The notes below the pieces were generated by a model. That model was not told where the DNA came from. It saw nothing but the letters and a program-made list of their open reading frames with translations, and did not search any database. Shown here piece by piece: positions 8,868 through 19,238 of a stretch of DNA of 64,000 nt (positions are counted from its first letter, which is position 1; every line of letters starts with the position of its first letter). Origin of the DNA: Methylobacterium mesophilicum (GTDB taxonomy: Bacteria; Pseudomonadota; Alphaproteobacteria; Rhizobiales; Beijerinckiaceae); the NCBI RefSeq assembly GCF_022179445.1, contig NZ_BPQU01000002.1, forward strand, positions 124,001 to 188,000. Direction: 5' to 3'. A program made the translations under genes and the position numbers.

Positions 8868-11846
8868 TCACGCCGCGCTGGCCTCCGGGTGCGCCGCGTC
8901 CCACTCGCGCAGGGCCTGGGCGTCGCGGGGGGTGACGTCCGGGTAGTCCGGTTCGCCGCCCACCGCCGGGGTGACCCGCCAGGAGCGGGCGCATTTGCGG
9001 CCCTCGGCCGGGGTCGGCACCACGGCGACGCCGCGCACCTCGTCGAGCCGGAACGCCTCCGCCGGGCCCTCACCGGCCTCCACCGTGATCGCGGAGGTGA
9101 TGCAGGTGTCGGCGAAGTCGCAGCCCTCCAGGGCGGCGAGCAGCTCCGGGTCCGCAACGTAGACGGTCGGGGCCGCCTCCAGGCTCGCGCCGATGCGCTT
9201 GGCCGCGCGCTCGATCTCCAGGGCGCCGGTCACGGCCCGGCGCACCTTCCGGATTTTCTGCCAGCGCTCCGCCAGGGTGGGGTCGAGCCAGGCCGCGGGC
9301 GTCTCCGGCAGGGTCTGCAGGTGGACCGAGCCGTCGGCGGACGGGTAGCGGTCGAGCCAGGCCTCCTCCGCCGTGAAAGCGAGCACCGGCGCCAGCCAGA
9401 CCACCACCCGACGGAAGGTCTCGTCGATCACCTGCAAGGCCGCCCGGCGGGTCACCGACGAGATCGGATCGCAGTAGAGCGCGTCCTTGCGCACGTCGAA
9501 GTAGAACGACGACAGGTCGCCGGTCATGAAGCCGTTGAGCAGGGCCACGACCCGCTTGGTGTCGTAGGTCGCGTAGGCCTCGCGGATCTCGCCGTCGAGC
9601 TCGGCCAGCCGGTGCAGGATCAGCCGCTCCAGCTCCGGCATCTTTTGGAACTCGACGTCATCCCCCTGGATCCGATGCGCCAGGGAGCCGAGCATCCAGC
9701 GCAGGGAGTTCCGGAGCTTCCGGTAGGTCTCGGCAAAGGTCTTGATGATCTCCGGGCCGATCCGCAGGTCGTCGGTGTAGTCGGAGGCAGCGACCCACAA
9801 GCGCAGGATGTCGGCGCCCGAATCCTTGATGATGCTCTGCGGCGCGACGACGTTGCCCTTCGACTTCGACATCTTCAGGCCCTTCCCGTCGAGCACGAAG
9901 CCGTGGGTCAGGACGATGTCGTAGGGCGCCCGGCCGCGGGTGCCGGAGGATTCGAGCAGCGAGGACTGGAACCAGCCCCGGTGCTGGTCGGAGCCCTCCA
10001 GGTACATCACCCGGTCCTGGCCGCCGTCGCGGACGCGCCGCACCCCGGCGAGCGCCGGGAACGCCTCCGGATCGTCCAGCACGAAGGCGTGGGTGGAGCC
10101 GGAATCGAACCAGACGTCGAGGACGTCGGTGACCTTCTCATAGGCGGCCGGGTCGTGGTCCGGGGCCAGGAAGCGCTGCGCCGCGTCGTCCTGGAACCAG
10201 GCATCGGCGCCCTCCGCCTTGAAGGCGGCGCGGATCCGGGCGTTGACGGCCGCATCCTTGAGGATCTCGCCGCTCTCCCGGTGGACGAACACGGTGATCG
10301 GCACGCCCCAGGCGCGCTGGCGCGAGACCACCCAGTCCGGCCGGTTGCCGACCATGCCGGTGATGCGGTTTTTTCCTTGGGGGGGCACCCATTGCGTCTC
10401 CTCGATCCCCTGGAGGGCCACGTCGCGCAGGCTCCTGTCACCGAGCGACGGCACCGGCCGGTCCATGGCGATGAACCATTGTGGGGTATTCCGAAAAATC
10501 ACCGGCTTCTTGGAGCGCCAGGAATGCGGGTACTGGTGGCGCAGCACCCCGCGGGCGACCAGCGCCCCGGCCTCGGTCAGCGCGGCGATCACCGCCTTGT
10601 TGGCGTCGCCCTTCTCGCCCTTGTCGGTGAGCACCCGGGTGCCCTCGAAGCCCGGCGCGGCCTTGGTCAGGGCGCCGTCCGCATCCACGGTGTAGGGGAT
10701 GGCCGGATCGATGCCGCGCTGGGCGAGGCTGCGGCCGGCGGCCATCCAGATCTCGAAATCCTCGCGGCCATGGCCGGGCGCCGTGTGGACGAAGCCGGTG
10801 CCGGATTCATCGGTCACGTGGTCGCCGTCGAGCATCGGCACGGCGAAGTCGTAGCCGCGGCCCTTGAGCGGATGCGCCAGGGTGAGACCGGCCAGGGTCT
10901 CGGGGCGCACGTCGCCGACGCGCTCGAACGCCTCGACCCGGGCGGCCTTGAACACGGTGGCGGCCAGGCTGTCGGCCAGCAGGTACGTCTGCCCGGGGGT
11001 GGCCCAGTTCTCGGCCGGCGCCTGCGTGACGCGGTAGAGCCCGTAGGCGATCTTTTTGGAGTATGCGACGGCGCGGTTGCCCGGCATGGTCCAGGGCGTG
11101 GTGGTCCAGATCACCACCCGGGCGTCCGCCAGCGCCGCGTCGGCCCCGTCATCGGCTCCTTGCCGGATCGGGAACGCGACGAACACGGTATCGCTGACAT
11201 GCTCCTCGTACTCGACCTCGGCCTCGGCGAGCGCGGTCTTCTCGACCACCGACCACATCACCGGCTTCGAGCCGCGATAGAGCTGGCCGCTCATCGAGAA
11301 CTTCATCAGCTCGTCGGCGATCACCGCCTCGGCCGGGTAGGCCATGGTCGCGTAGGGATGGTCCCAGTCGCCGGTGACGCCGAGGCGCTTGAACTCCGCC
11401 CGCTGCACGTCGAGCCAGTGGGCCGCGAAGGTCCGGCATTCCTGCCGGAACTCGATCACCGGCACGTCGTCCTTGTTGCGGCCCTTGGCGCGGTACTGCT
11501 CCTCGATCTTCCACTCGATCGGCAGGCCGTGGCAATCCCAGCCGGGGACGTAGTTGGCGTCGAGGCCGAGGGCGCCCGCCGAGCGCACCACCACGTCCTT
11601 CAGGATCTTGTTGAGCGCCGTGCCGATATGGATGTTGCCGTTGGCATAGGGCGGCCCATCGTGCAGCACGAAGCGCGGCCGGCCCGAAGCGGCGGCGCGG
11701 ATCTTCCCGTAGAGGTCGATCGCGGCCCAGCGCTCCAGCAGCAGCGGCTCCCGGGTCGGCAGGCCGGCGCGCATCGGGAACTCGGTGCGCGGCAGGAACA
11801 GGGTCTTGGAATAGTCGCGGGCAGAAGCGGTCTCGGGGGTGGTCAT
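8868..11846 (-). CDS. ileS: Isoleucyl-tRNA synthetase
   Basis: This class I synthetase of 992 residues charges tRNA-Ile. The HIGH-type motif reads HIGT within [11 protein letters not shown] (about residues 71-81). The [13 protein letters not shown] motif follows, and KMSKS is at about residue 657. The C-terminal region, which carries zinc cysteines in the E. coli-type enzyme, reads [11 protein letters not shown], so only one of the usual cysteines remains. To my knowledge this pattern is seen in alphaproteobacteria. The start MTTPETAS was chosen because family similarity begins just after it; in-frame starts 12 and 33 bases upstream are possible. It is first in the ileS-lspA-pqqFG run. Confidence 0.95.
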   Translation of the reverse strand: MTTPETASARDYSKTLFLPRTEFPMRAGLPTREPLLLERWAAIDLYGKIRAAASGRPRFVLHDGPPYANGNIHIGTALNKILKDVVVRSAGALGLDANYVPGWDCHGLPIEWKIEEQYRAKGRNKDDVPVIEFRQECRTFAAHWLDVQRAEFKRLGVTGDWDHPYATMAYPAEAVIADELMKFSMSGQLYRGSKPVMWSVVEKTALAEAEVEYEEHVSDTVFVAFPIRQGADDGADAALADARVVIWTTTPWTMPGNRAVAYSKKIAYGLYRVTQAPAENWATPGQTYLLADSLAATVFKAARVEAFERVGDVRPETLAGLTLAHPLKGRGYDFAVPMLDGDHVTDESGTGFVHTAPGHGREDFEIWMAAGRSLAQRGIDPAIPYTVDADGALTKAAPGFEGTRVLTDKGEKGDANKAVIAALTEAGALVARGVLRHQYPHSWRSKKPVIFRNTPQWFIAMDRPVPSLGDRSLRDVALQGIEETQWVPPQGKNRITGMVGNRPDWVVSRQRAWGVPITVFVHRESGEILKDAAVNARIRAAFKAEGADAWFQDDAAQRFLAPDHDPAAYEKVTDVLDVWFDSGSTHAFVLDDPEAFPALAGVRRVRDGGQDRVMYLEGSDQHRGWFQSSLLESSGTRGRAPYDIVLTHGFVLDGKGLKMSKSKGNVVAPQSIIKDSGADILRLWVAASDYTDDLRIGPEIIKTFAETYRKLRNSLRWMLGSLAHRIQGDDVEFQKMPELERLILHRLAELDGEIREAYATYDTKRVVALLNGFMTGDLSSFYFDVRKDALYCDPISSVTRRAALQVIDETFRRVVVWLAPVLAFTAEEAWLDRYPSADGSVHLQTLPETPAAWLDPTLAERWQKIRKVRRAVTGALEIERAAKRIGASLEAAPTVYVADPELLAALEGCDFADTCITSAITVEAGEGPAEAFRLDEVRGVAVVPTPAEGRKCARSWRVTPAVGGEPDYPDVTPRDAQALREWDAAHPEASAA

Positions 11847-12185
11847 CGGATCTCGCATCGGCGGTCGGGCCGGCGGCAATGGGCCGGCCGATACAGGAAT
11901 CTGGGCAGGGCGGGCGGCAGCTGGATCCCGGACTTCCGCGCGGCCTCGCCGAAGCGGGCACTCATTTACGCGGAGGCCGGGCCAATAATTCGAAGCCTGC
12001 GGCCCAGGCCGCGAAGAGCATGCGAAGCGAACATGACCCGTTCTCTAGCAGCGGCCCCTTCCCGATGCCAGCGGGCGGCCCTGCGATGCCTGATGAGACC
12101 TTTCGGCGCCTGAACCGTTGACCGGTACGTCCTCCGCGACGCGCACGTCGCGGAACTCGTCCCGAACGACGACCAGGAGTTGACC
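11847..12185. other. Intergenic region, ileS upstream region
   Basis: This stretch of 339 bases lies between the divergent ileS and the small glycine-rich protein gene. It must hold both promoters. No T-box or other leader structure for ileS and no convincing small gene was seen. A Shine-Dalgarno-like AGGAG at 12175-12179 belongs to the downstream gene. Confidence 0.5.
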
Positions 12186-12455
12186 ATGAAGAAGCTGATG
12201 ATCGCCGCCCTCGCCCTCGCCCCGCTGGCCTTCGCGTCCGGCGCCGAAGCCCAGGGCACGGCCAGGGGCGCCCAGCGCGGCGTCGAGGACGGCTCGGCTG
12301 CGGCCGGCCCGGTGGGCGGCGTCGTGGGCGGCGCGGTGGGTGCGGCCACCGGCACCGTCGGCGGCGTGCTCGGCACCGACCCGGATCCGGCCCGCCGCGC
12401 CCGCGAGAACCGCCGCGAGGAGCGCATGGACCGCCAGGAGCGCATGGGCCGCTAA
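12186..12455 (+). CDS. Small exported glycine-zipper protein
   Basis: An 89-residue protein with a signal peptide (MKKLMIAALALAPLAFASG, cleavage after AEAQ). A glycine-zipper-like stretch, GGVVGGAVGAATGTVGGVLG, covers about residues 45-64, and the tail is strongly basic (RRARENRREERMDRQERMGR). ATG 12186 was chosen because AGGAG lies 6 bases upstream; a TTG at 12180 is in frame but overlaps the spacing. Glycine zippers often associate with membranes. The function is unknown. Confidence 0.72.
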   Translation: MKKLMIAALALAPLAFASGAEAQGTARGAQRGVEDGSAAAGPVGGVVGGAVGAATGTVGGVLGTDPDPARRARENRREERMDRQERMGR

Positions 12456-12485
12456 AGCCCCGCCTCGGACATCGGCCGGTCGCCC

Positions 12486-13436
12486 TCAGGCGGCCGGCCT
12501 GTCCCGCCGGATCGTCTCCTGCGCCAGGAGATAGAGGCCGGAGCCGACCACGATCATGGCGCCGGCGACCGTCCAGCGGCTCGGCACGTCGCCGAACAGC
12601 AGGAAGCCCAGCGTCACCGACCACAGCAGCTGCGTATAGATGAACGGCGCCAGCACGTTGGCCGGCGCGCGGGCATGCGCCATCACCAGCAGCCAGTGCC
12701 CGAGCGTGCCGAACAGCGCGACACCGACCAGCAGCGCCCAGTGGGTCAGGCTCGCCGGGTTGGTCCAGATCCAGGGCAGGAGCGGCGCCATCAGCGCCAG
12801 GCCGGCCAGCCCGGTGTAGAACATCGTGGTGGCGGTGGAATCGTAGGCCGCGAGCTTGCGCGTGATGATCGCGTAGAAGGCGTAGACCACGACGTTGGCC
12901 ACGCACAGCAGGGCGGCCGGGTGCATCCCGCCGAGGCCCGGGCGGACGATCACCAGCACGCCCAGGAACCCGACGGCGATCGCCGCCATCCGGGCCCGCG
13001 ACGACCATTCGCCGAGCAGCGGCCCGGCCAGCAGCGCCACCGTAAGTGGGGCGGCGAACTGGATCGAGATCGTCTCGGCCAGCTGCAGGTAGCGCAGGGC
13101 CACGAAGTTCAGGGCCGTGGAGGCGAACAGCAACAGCGAGCGCACGATCTGCAGCGTCAGCCGCCGGCTCTTCACCACCCCGGGGGTGCGCACGGGATTG
13201 ATGAACAGCGAGATCATCGCGACGCTGGCGGCGTAGCGCATGAAGGTGGTAACCAGCGGGTCGACCTCGGCCCGCGCCAGCGTCTTGGCGCAGGCGTCGA
13301 GGCTCGCGAAGAAGGCGACCGCGCCGCACATCAGGGCGATGCCGACGATCCGCCGGCGGCGCGCGAGGTCGGGTGACGGGGCCGCACGCGCGGAGGCCCT
13401 GTCGTTGGCGACGGATGTCGCGACCTGCGTGCTCAT
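12486..13436 (-). CDS. EamA-type (DMT superfamily) transporter
   Basis: The 316-residue protein has about ten hydrophobic helices arranged as two EamA repeats, the first starting IVGIALMCGAVAFFASLDACAKTLA and the second after the central VVVYAFYAIITRK. Drug/metabolite transporters of this family export amino acids, metabolites or drugs. The substrate cannot be predicted. The start MSTQVATS was preferred over a frame extension of 27 codons that lacks the membrane pattern. It is convergent with the glycine-zipper gene. Confidence 0.85.
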   Translation of the reverse strand: MSTQVATSVANDRASARAAPSPDLARRRRIVGIALMCGAVAFFASLDACAKTLARAEVDPLVTTFMRYAASVAMISLFINPVRTPGVVKSRRLTLQIVRSLLLFASTALNFVALRYLQLAETISIQFAAPLTVALLAGPLLGEWSSRARMAAIAVGFLGVLVIVRPGLGGMHPAALLCVANVVVYAFYAIITRKLAAYDSTATTMFYTGLAGLALMAPLLPWIWTNPASLTHWALLVGVALFGTLGHWLLVMAHARAPANVLAPFIYTQLLWSVTLGFLLFGDVPSRWTVAGAMIVVGSGLYLLAQETIRRDRPAA

Positions 13437-13551
13437 GCCTACCAAATCTCGGTGGAGGCCTGCTAATCTGCCACGGGCGTACCCGCCGCGGCACCCGCCG
13501 CCGCGCAGGGGAACCATGCAGCCGGCACGGCGTCGGACGCCGATGCCGGGC

Positions 13552-13890
13552 TCAGCGCTTGGCCGCGACCTTGTCGGCGGCCGCCGTCTTCGTCGCCGTC
13601 TTGGCGACCTTGGCTTTCGCCGGGGTGGCTCCGGCGATCAGGGCGGCCAGATGCCCCTGGTCCAGGCCCGCGGCCGGAGCCGGCACGGCGGCCGGCGCGA
13701 TGGCGGCCGCGCTCACGGGCCGGCGCGGCTCGATCGAGCCGGTCGCGGCTGGATCGGGCATGCTGGCAAAGGCCGCGATCGGACTCGCGGGGGTGGATTC
13801 GCGCTGCACGCGCAAGGTCCAATGGGCGGCGGTGGAGAGAGCGGCGATCCCGAGGATCGCCTTGATGCCGCCGGTGAGCAGGGCTCGCAT
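13552..13890 (-). CDS. Small membrane-anchored Ala/Lys-rich protein
   Basis: This 112-residue protein starts MRALLTGGIKAILGIAALSTAAHW, a single hydrophobic helix that could be a signal anchor. The rest is low-complexity Ala/Pro, and the tail is Lys/Ala-rich (KAKVAKTATKTAAADKVAAK), like histone H1-type tails. No known domain was recognised. It sits alone between the transporter and a gene-free stretch. The start at 13890 is the only Met before the hydrophobic helix that gives a sensible N-terminus. Confidence 0.6.
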   Translation of the reverse strand: MRALLTGGIKAILGIAALSTAAHWTLRVQRESTPASPIAAFASMPDPAATGSIEPRRPVSAAAIAPAAVPAPAAGLDQGHLAALIAGATPAKAKVAKTATKTAAADKVAAKR

Positions 13891-14336
13891 GGTGGTCAGG
13901 CCCGAAAGAACGCGGTTACGCCGGACCGGATCCCGGCCCCATCGCATCATCGCGCGGGAGCGTGAACGAAGCTGCAACCGCCTGGCGTTGCATCGTCCCG
14001 GATCGGGGCAGGGCGCCGGATCGGGGGGCCTGGACGCCGCCGCGGGCGCCTATCCGCGCCGGTGGCGAACGGAAATCTTTGTGGGCCTTGCGCCGAGCCC
14101 GCGGTTCCTGTTCCCCGCGCTCCCGACACTCCTGCAGCGACTCGGCCCACTGAGCCTCACAGGATTGGTCCAGAGAACTGGTCCGAACCACCCCGTCACT
14201 GCCGGCCCCGCTACCATGCAGGCCCGAGCGGGCTCGCGAAACCTTCAGGCGCATCGGCCGCGGGAGACCGCTCGTGTAGAGGGTGGCAGCCGAGCCGGCA
14301 ACAGAGCGACGGCCGATTCGGCGCCCCCCGCGGCGA
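13891..14336. other. Gene-free stretch
   Basis: These 446 bases contain no frame with protein-like composition on either strand. Frames that are open here are Arg/Pro/Ser-rich shadows typical of high GC. No hairpin followed by a T-run and no repeat was recognised. It presumably holds the promoter of the small minus-strand gene that starts at 13890. Confidence 0.5.
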
Positions 14337-15179
14337 TCAGCGCGCCGCAGCGGCCGCGGCGAAGCGCATCAGCGCGGCGATCTCGGCGTCGTCCGACCCC
14401 GCGGCCAGGCGCGCGTACAGATCGCCAAAACCCGAAAACACCTGCCGCCCGGCCGCGTCCGGCCCGAGGAAGTCGGCGATCTCGCCCATCTCGGGCGCCC
14501 AGCGATAGGCCTTCGGCGCCATGTCGGGCAGGGCCTTGGCGAACCGGGCCAGCAGCGCCGGCTCGTTCTCGGCGAGCTCGTCGAGAAGTGCCGTACCAGC
14601 CCCGGCCCGCTCGGCGGCCAGGACCATGAGGGCGGCGAGCGCCGTCAGCCCCTTGTTGAGGCCGGCATAGCTCATCTTGAGGCTGGAGGCCGCGCCGACG
14701 GGCCCGGGGCAGACGCGCAGGTCCAGCCCCAACGCGCGCAGGGCCATCGCCGGGGCGGTATCGTCCCCGGAGACGTAGACGCGGGGCCCCGTGCCGCCGG
14801 GCTTCGGCGGCAGGCCCAGGATCGCCCCGTCGAGGAAGGGCGCGCCCGCGCCGGCGACGATCGCGGCGATGCGCCCGACCGTGTCCGGGCTGACGGCGTT
14901 GGCGTCGACATAGACCGGCTTGCGCGGTGCTGCGGCGAGGGCGGGGGCGAGGCGGTGAGCCAGGGCCTCCGCGTCGGCGGGCGGCACGATCGACAGCAGG
15001 ATGTCGGCGGCCGCGAGGTCGGCCAGATCGGCATCGACCATCCCGGCCGCCTCGGCGCGTGCCCGGCTCGCCGCTCCGCGCCCTGCGAGCGCGGTCAGCA
15101 CGCGGGCGCCGTGCTCGACCAGCCGCGCCCCGATGGCGCTGCCCATGGCGCCGGGGGCGATCACCGCGATGGTGGGCAT
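14337..15179 (-). CDS. NAD(P)-binding 6-phosphogluconate-dehydrogenase-like oxidoreductase
   Basis: The 280-residue protein begins with a Rossmann motif, MPTIAVIAPGAMGSAIG, of the beta-hydroxyacid dehydrogenase group. It is followed by DILLSIVPPADAEALA and VDANAVSPDTVGRIA, which matches the substrate-binding region. The SLKMSYAGLNKG segment carries the probable catalytic Lys. The C-terminal half fits the DUF1932-type helical domain. The substrate is unknown: 3-hydroxyacids or aldonates are possible. No metabolic partners adjoin it. Confidence 0.8.
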   Translation of the reverse strand: MPTIAVIAPGAMGSAIGARLVEHGARVLTALAGRGAASRARAEAAGMVDADLADLAAADILLSIVPPADAEALAHRLAPALAAAPRKPVYVDANAVSPDTVGRIAAIVAGAGAPFLDGAILGLPPKPGGTGPRVYVSGDDTAPAMALRALGLDLRVCPGPVGAASSLKMSYAGLNKGLTALAALMVLAAERAGAGTALLDELAENEPALLARFAKALPDMAPKAYRWAPEMGEIADFLGPDAAGRQVFSGFGDLYARLAAGSDDAEIAALMRFAAAAAAR

Positions 15180-15248
15180 GGGAGGCTCCGAAAATGCGCT
15201 GCCGGGACTATGGTAGCCGGCGCGCTTACGATGTCATCACGTGCTCCA

Positions 15249-15261
15249 CGATCCGGGATCG
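15249..15261. promoter_or_regulatory. Candidate operator of the Phd/VapC pair
   Basis: The perfect 13-base inverted repeat CGATCC-G-GGATCG lies 38 bases before the antitoxin start. Phd-family antitoxins bind such palindromes at their own promoter. The assignment is inference. Confidence 0.4.
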
Positions 15262-15299
15262 CCTTTACGATCACACGGCACGCCGATAATCTTGCGAGC

Positions 15300-15587
15300 A
15301 TGGCCCAACGTGCAGAGCATCCGCCCGAGCAGCCCAGGCATTGGCGCCTCCAGGACGCCAAGAGCCGGTTTGGCGAACTCGTTCGGCGAGTCAGGAGCGA
15401 TGGCCCGCAGCATGTGACTGTCCAAGGCCGGGAGGCCGTCGTCGTGATCTCCGCTGAGGAGTTCCGTCGGCTCACCGGACCTGCGACGGGCCAGTCGCTC
15501 ATCGATGCGCTGCAAGCCTCACCCCACCGGGACATCGATCTTGAGCCCGAATCTGTGGTGATGCCGGTTCGCGATGTCGGCTTGTGA
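15300..15587 (+). CDS. Phd/YefM-type antitoxin
   Basis: A 95-residue protein with the Phd/YefM DNA-binding core WRLQDAKSRFGELVRRV, then GPQHVTVQGREAVVVISAEEFRRL, followed by a short acidic toxin-binding tail. It precedes a PIN-domain toxin gene and overlaps it by four bases (GTGA). The antitoxin should bind its own promoter and block the toxin. The start ATG at 15300 is the only one consistent with the family; the frame is open further upstream by chance. Confidence 0.9.
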   Translation: MAQRAEHPPEQPRHWRLQDAKSRFGELVRRVRSDGPQHVTVQGREAVVVISAEEFRRLTGPATGQSLIDALQASPHRDIDLEPESVVMPVRDVGL

Positions 15588-16018
15588 CTCGCTGGCTGCT
15601 CGATACCAACGTCCTGTCTGAGTTACGCCGTCCGCGACCCGAGCAGAGGGTCGTGGCCTTCGTCGCCGCCCAACCGCTCGACGCCCTCTTCGTGAGCTGC
15701 GTAACGCTCGCAGAACTCCGCTTCGGGATCGAGCGGCTCGCCGACGGAGCCCGTCGGACGGACCTGGCCGATTGGCTCGCGCACCGGCTCAGGCCGATGT
15801 TCGAGCGACGCATCTTGCCCCTCGACGAAGACGTGATCGTGCACTGGCGATTTCTGGTCGAAGAGGGCCGGCAACGCGGGCACACGTTCTCGCAGCCGGA
15901 CCTGCTGATCGCCGCAACGGCCCTGGATGCAGGACTGACGCTAGCCACGAGAAACACCTCGGACTTCTTGCAGACCGGCGTCCCGATCTTCAATCCATGG
16001 ACCGACCCGCTCCCTTGA
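15584..16018 (+). CDS. VapC/FitB-type PIN-domain toxin ribonuclease
   Basis: A 144-residue protein with PIN-domain acidic residues in LLDTNVLSELRRP (Asp7), TLAELRFGIE (Glu) and PDLLIAATALD, and a closing LATRNTSDF motif. PIN toxins cleave RNA, often tRNA or mRNA, using Mg2+. The GTG start overlaps the antitoxin stop. Fusion of a Phd antitoxin with a VapC/FitB toxin partner is a recognised combination. All expected catalytic residues are present, so the module looks functional. Confidence 0.9.
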   Translation: MTRWLLDTNVLSELRRPRPEQRVVAFVAAQPLDALFVSCVTLAELRFGIERLADGARRTDLADWLAHRLRPMFERRILPLDEDVIVHWRFLVEEGRQRGHTFSQPDLLIAATALDAGLTLATRNTSDFLQTGVPIFNPWTDPLP

Positions 16019-16038
16019 GGCTTGCGTAGGCGCGGGAC

Positions 16039-17352
<1,314 letters not shown>

Positions 17353-17355
17353 CTA

Positions 17356-17396
17356 GGATCGTGCCGATCCGAAGAGGCCGAGTGAAGAGGCCGAGT
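17356..17396 (+). promoter_or_regulatory. Inverted repeat and duplicated ribosome-binding region before ParDE
   Basis: GGATC-N5-GATCC (17356-17370) is an inverted repeat that could be the autoregulatory operator. It is followed at once by an exact 13-base tandem duplication, GAAGAGGCCGAGT at 17371-17383 and 17384-17396. Each copy contains a Shine-Dalgarno-like GAAGAGG, and the second ends one base before the antitoxin ATG. Confidence 0.5.
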
Positions 17397-17397
17397 C

Positions 17398-17688
17398 ATG
17401 CCACCCGCCGAGACGATCAGCGTCACGCTGCCTCCCGAGACGGTCCGCACCCTGCGCGAGCGCGTCGAGGCCGGCGAATACGCCTCGCTCGGCGAGGTTT
17501 TGGAGGACGCGGTGCAGGCTTGGCAGAGCCGGCGCCGGGAGGATGCCGAACGTCTCGACGCGATCCGCGCCCGCATCCGCCGCTCCCTCGACGACCCGCG
17601 GCCGCCGCTGAGCGTCGAGGAGGTCCGAGCTCACATCAAGGCCCTTCATGCCGAGACCGTGAAGGCCCACCGGAATGCGACGCCTTAG
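17398..17688 (+). CDS. parD: ParD-type ribbon-helix-helix antitoxin
   Basis: This 96-residue protein begins with a ribbon-helix-helix fold: ISVTLPPETVRTLRERVEAGEYASLGEVLEDAVQAW. A long helical tail follows (RRREDAERLDAIRARIRRSL), then an acidic/basic C-terminus that should wrap the toxin. The length is slightly above the usual ParD size of about 80-90. It overlaps the toxin gene by 14 bases, which implies translational coupling. Confidence 0.9.
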   Translation: MPPAETISVTLPPETVRTLRERVEAGEYASLGEVLEDAVQAWQSRRREDAERLDAIRARIRRSLDDPRPPLSVEEVRAHIKALHAETVKAHRNATP

Positions 17689-18007
17689 GGTCGTCTTCCG
17701 TGCGGAAGCCGAGTTCGATCTGCTGCAGATCTACCGTTGGGTCTACGAGGCGAGCCGCGATCCGAGCGTTGCCGACCGGTTTCTGGACCGGCTCGTCAGC
17801 CGCTGTGAACGTGTCGGCGACGCACCCCATGGTGGTCGCCCGCGCGACGATTTGGAGCCCGGGTTGCGGACGGTATCGTTCGAACGATCCGCTGTGATCG
17901 CTTATCACGTCAACGGCGATCGGGTGGAGATCGTCAACGTCTTCTACGGCGGCCGAGACTTCGAGACCCTGTTCCAGGGCGGGGATCAAGCAGGCGGGAC
18001 GAACTGA
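17675..18007 (+). CDS. parE: ParE-type toxin
   Basis: The 110-residue RelE/ParE-fold protein has VVFRAEAEFDLLQIYRWV, DRFLDRLVSRCERVGDAPHGGRPRDDL and SFERSAVIAYHVNGDRVEIVNVFYGGRDFETL. The pattern matches ParE gyrase toxins, whose family also includes ribosome-dependent RNases. It is intact and translationally coupled to ParD. In contrast to the broken copy near 3.9 kb, no stop interrupts it. Confidence 0.9.
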   Translation: MRRLRVVFRAEAEFDLLQIYRWVYEASRDPSVADRFLDRLVSRCERVGDAPHGGRPRDDLEPGLRTVSFERSAVIAYHVNGDRVEIVNVFYGGRDFETLFQGGDQAGGTN

Positions 18008-18091
18008 GAGCGACCTGCGTCGCCTGCAGCACGGGCATCGGCCCCTCGACCGGCCCTCGCACCGGCCAGCCCGCCTCCCTATCTCCCAACC

Positions 18092-19117
18092 ATGACACCG
18101 CTCTCCGTCCTCGACCTCTCCTTCGTCAGCGCCGACTCGACCCCGGCGCAGGCGCTGCACGACACGCTGGCGCTCGCGCGCCACGTCGACGGTCTCGGCT
18201 ACCGGCGCTACTGGCTGGCCGAGCACCACGCCCTGCCCAACGTGGCGAGCCCGGCCCCCGAGATCATGATCGGCCAGATCGCCGCCGCGACCCGGGCGAT
18301 CCGGGTCGGCTCGGGCGGCATCATGCTGCCGAACCACGCGCCGCTGATGGTGGCCGAGCGGTTCCGAGTGCTGGAGGCCCTGTTCCCGGGCCGGATCGAC
18401 CTCGGCCTCGGGCGCGCGCCCGGCACCGACGGGCTCACCGCCCGGGCCCTGCGCCGCCGGGAGGCGCCCGGCGAGGGCGGCAACGACGACTTCCTCGACC
18501 GCCTGCAGGAGTTGCTGTTCTGGGACGGCGGCTTCCCGGAGGGGCACCCGTTCGGAAAGATCCAGGCGAGCCCGTCCGGCGTGCCGCTGCCGCCGATCTT
18601 CCTGCTCGGATCGTCCGATTACAGCGCCCAGCTCGCCGGCGACATCGGCTGCGGCTTCGGCTTCGCGCAGCACTTCTCCGGGATGCCGGCCGAGGCGCCG
18701 ATGCTGGCCTATCGCCGCCTGTTCCGGCCGACGCGGCTCGGCACGCAGCCCCATGCGATCCTCGCGGTGGCGGCGATCTGCGGCGCCACCGACGCGGAGG
18801 CCGAGCGTCAGGCCGCGAGCGCCCGCCTCTCGACTCTGCGACGGGAGCGCGGCGAGTACCGCCCGCTGCCGAGCTTGGAGGAAGCGCTCGCCTACCCGTA
18901 TTCCGACGCGGAGCGGGCCCAGATCGAGCGCGGCCGCGACAAGCTGCACGTGGGCGGGCCGGAGACCCTGCGGGCGCGGCTCATGGACCTCGTGGCGCGG
19001 ACGCAGGCCGACGAACTGATGATCGTCACGGCGATCCCCGACCAGGCGGCGCGGCACGACTCCTATACCCGGCTGGCCCAAGCCTGGGGCCTCGGCGCGG
19101 TCTCGGAGGCGGCCTGA
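18092..19117 (+). CDS. LLM-class flavin-dependent oxidoreductase
   Basis: This 341-residue protein resembles bacterial luciferase-like monooxygenases of the single-component MsnO8/YhbW type. It has the motif YRRYWLAEHHALPNVASPAPEIMIG near the N-terminus and RVGSGGIMLPNHAPLMVAERFRVLEALFPGRIDLGLGRAPGTD in the middle. Such enzymes use FMNH2 to oxidise small organic substrates; the substrate here is unknown. A G/C-rich repeat follows the stop. Confidence 0.88.
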   Translation: MTPLSVLDLSFVSADSTPAQALHDTLALARHVDGLGYRRYWLAEHHALPNVASPAPEIMIGQIAAATRAIRVGSGGIMLPNHAPLMVAERFRVLEALFPGRIDLGLGRAPGTDGLTARALRRREAPGEGGNDDFLDRLQELLFWDGGFPEGHPFGKIQASPSGVPLPPIFLLGSSDYSAQLAGDIGCGFGFAQHFSGMPAEAPMLAYRRLFRPTRLGTQPHAILAVAAICGATDAEAERQAASARLSTLRRERGEYRPLPSLEEALAYPYSDAERAQIERGRDKLHVGGPETLRARLMDLVARTQADELMIVTAIPDQAARHDSYTRLAQAWGLGAVSEAA

Positions 19118-19125
19118 CGGTCAGG

Positions 19126-19236
19126 GATCCCAAAGGGCTCAGCCCTTTGGCGGAGTATCGGGGCGGAGCCCCGATGAACCAAGGCTCCGCCCTAAACCCG
19201 CACAAGGTCCCGGACCTTCTGGATCCGGAACCTTGG
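19126..19236. repeat. Methylobacterium-type intergenic repeat, copy 1
   Basis: Between the convergent LLM gene and cysN lie several stem-loops: AAAGGGCTCAGCCCTTT, a second stem built on GGGGCGGAGCCCC, and a tail containing CAAGGTCCCGGACCTT. Four further copies or parts occur at about 31.4, 37.4, 58.1 and 61.3 kb, always beside gene 3' ends. Confidence 0.75.
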
Positions 19237-19238
19237 CG

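Noticed and set aside
8583..12113. A plus-strand open frame of over 1100 codons opposite ileS and lspA
   Set aside because: It is antisense to two certain genes, is rich in Arg, Gly, His and Val with no domain pattern, and is the expected shadow of high-GC codon use.
11900..12120. Small plus-strand frame near the ileS promoter (to a stop at about 12120)
   Set aside because: It overlaps the divergent promoter region, has no ribosome-binding site or protein-like composition.
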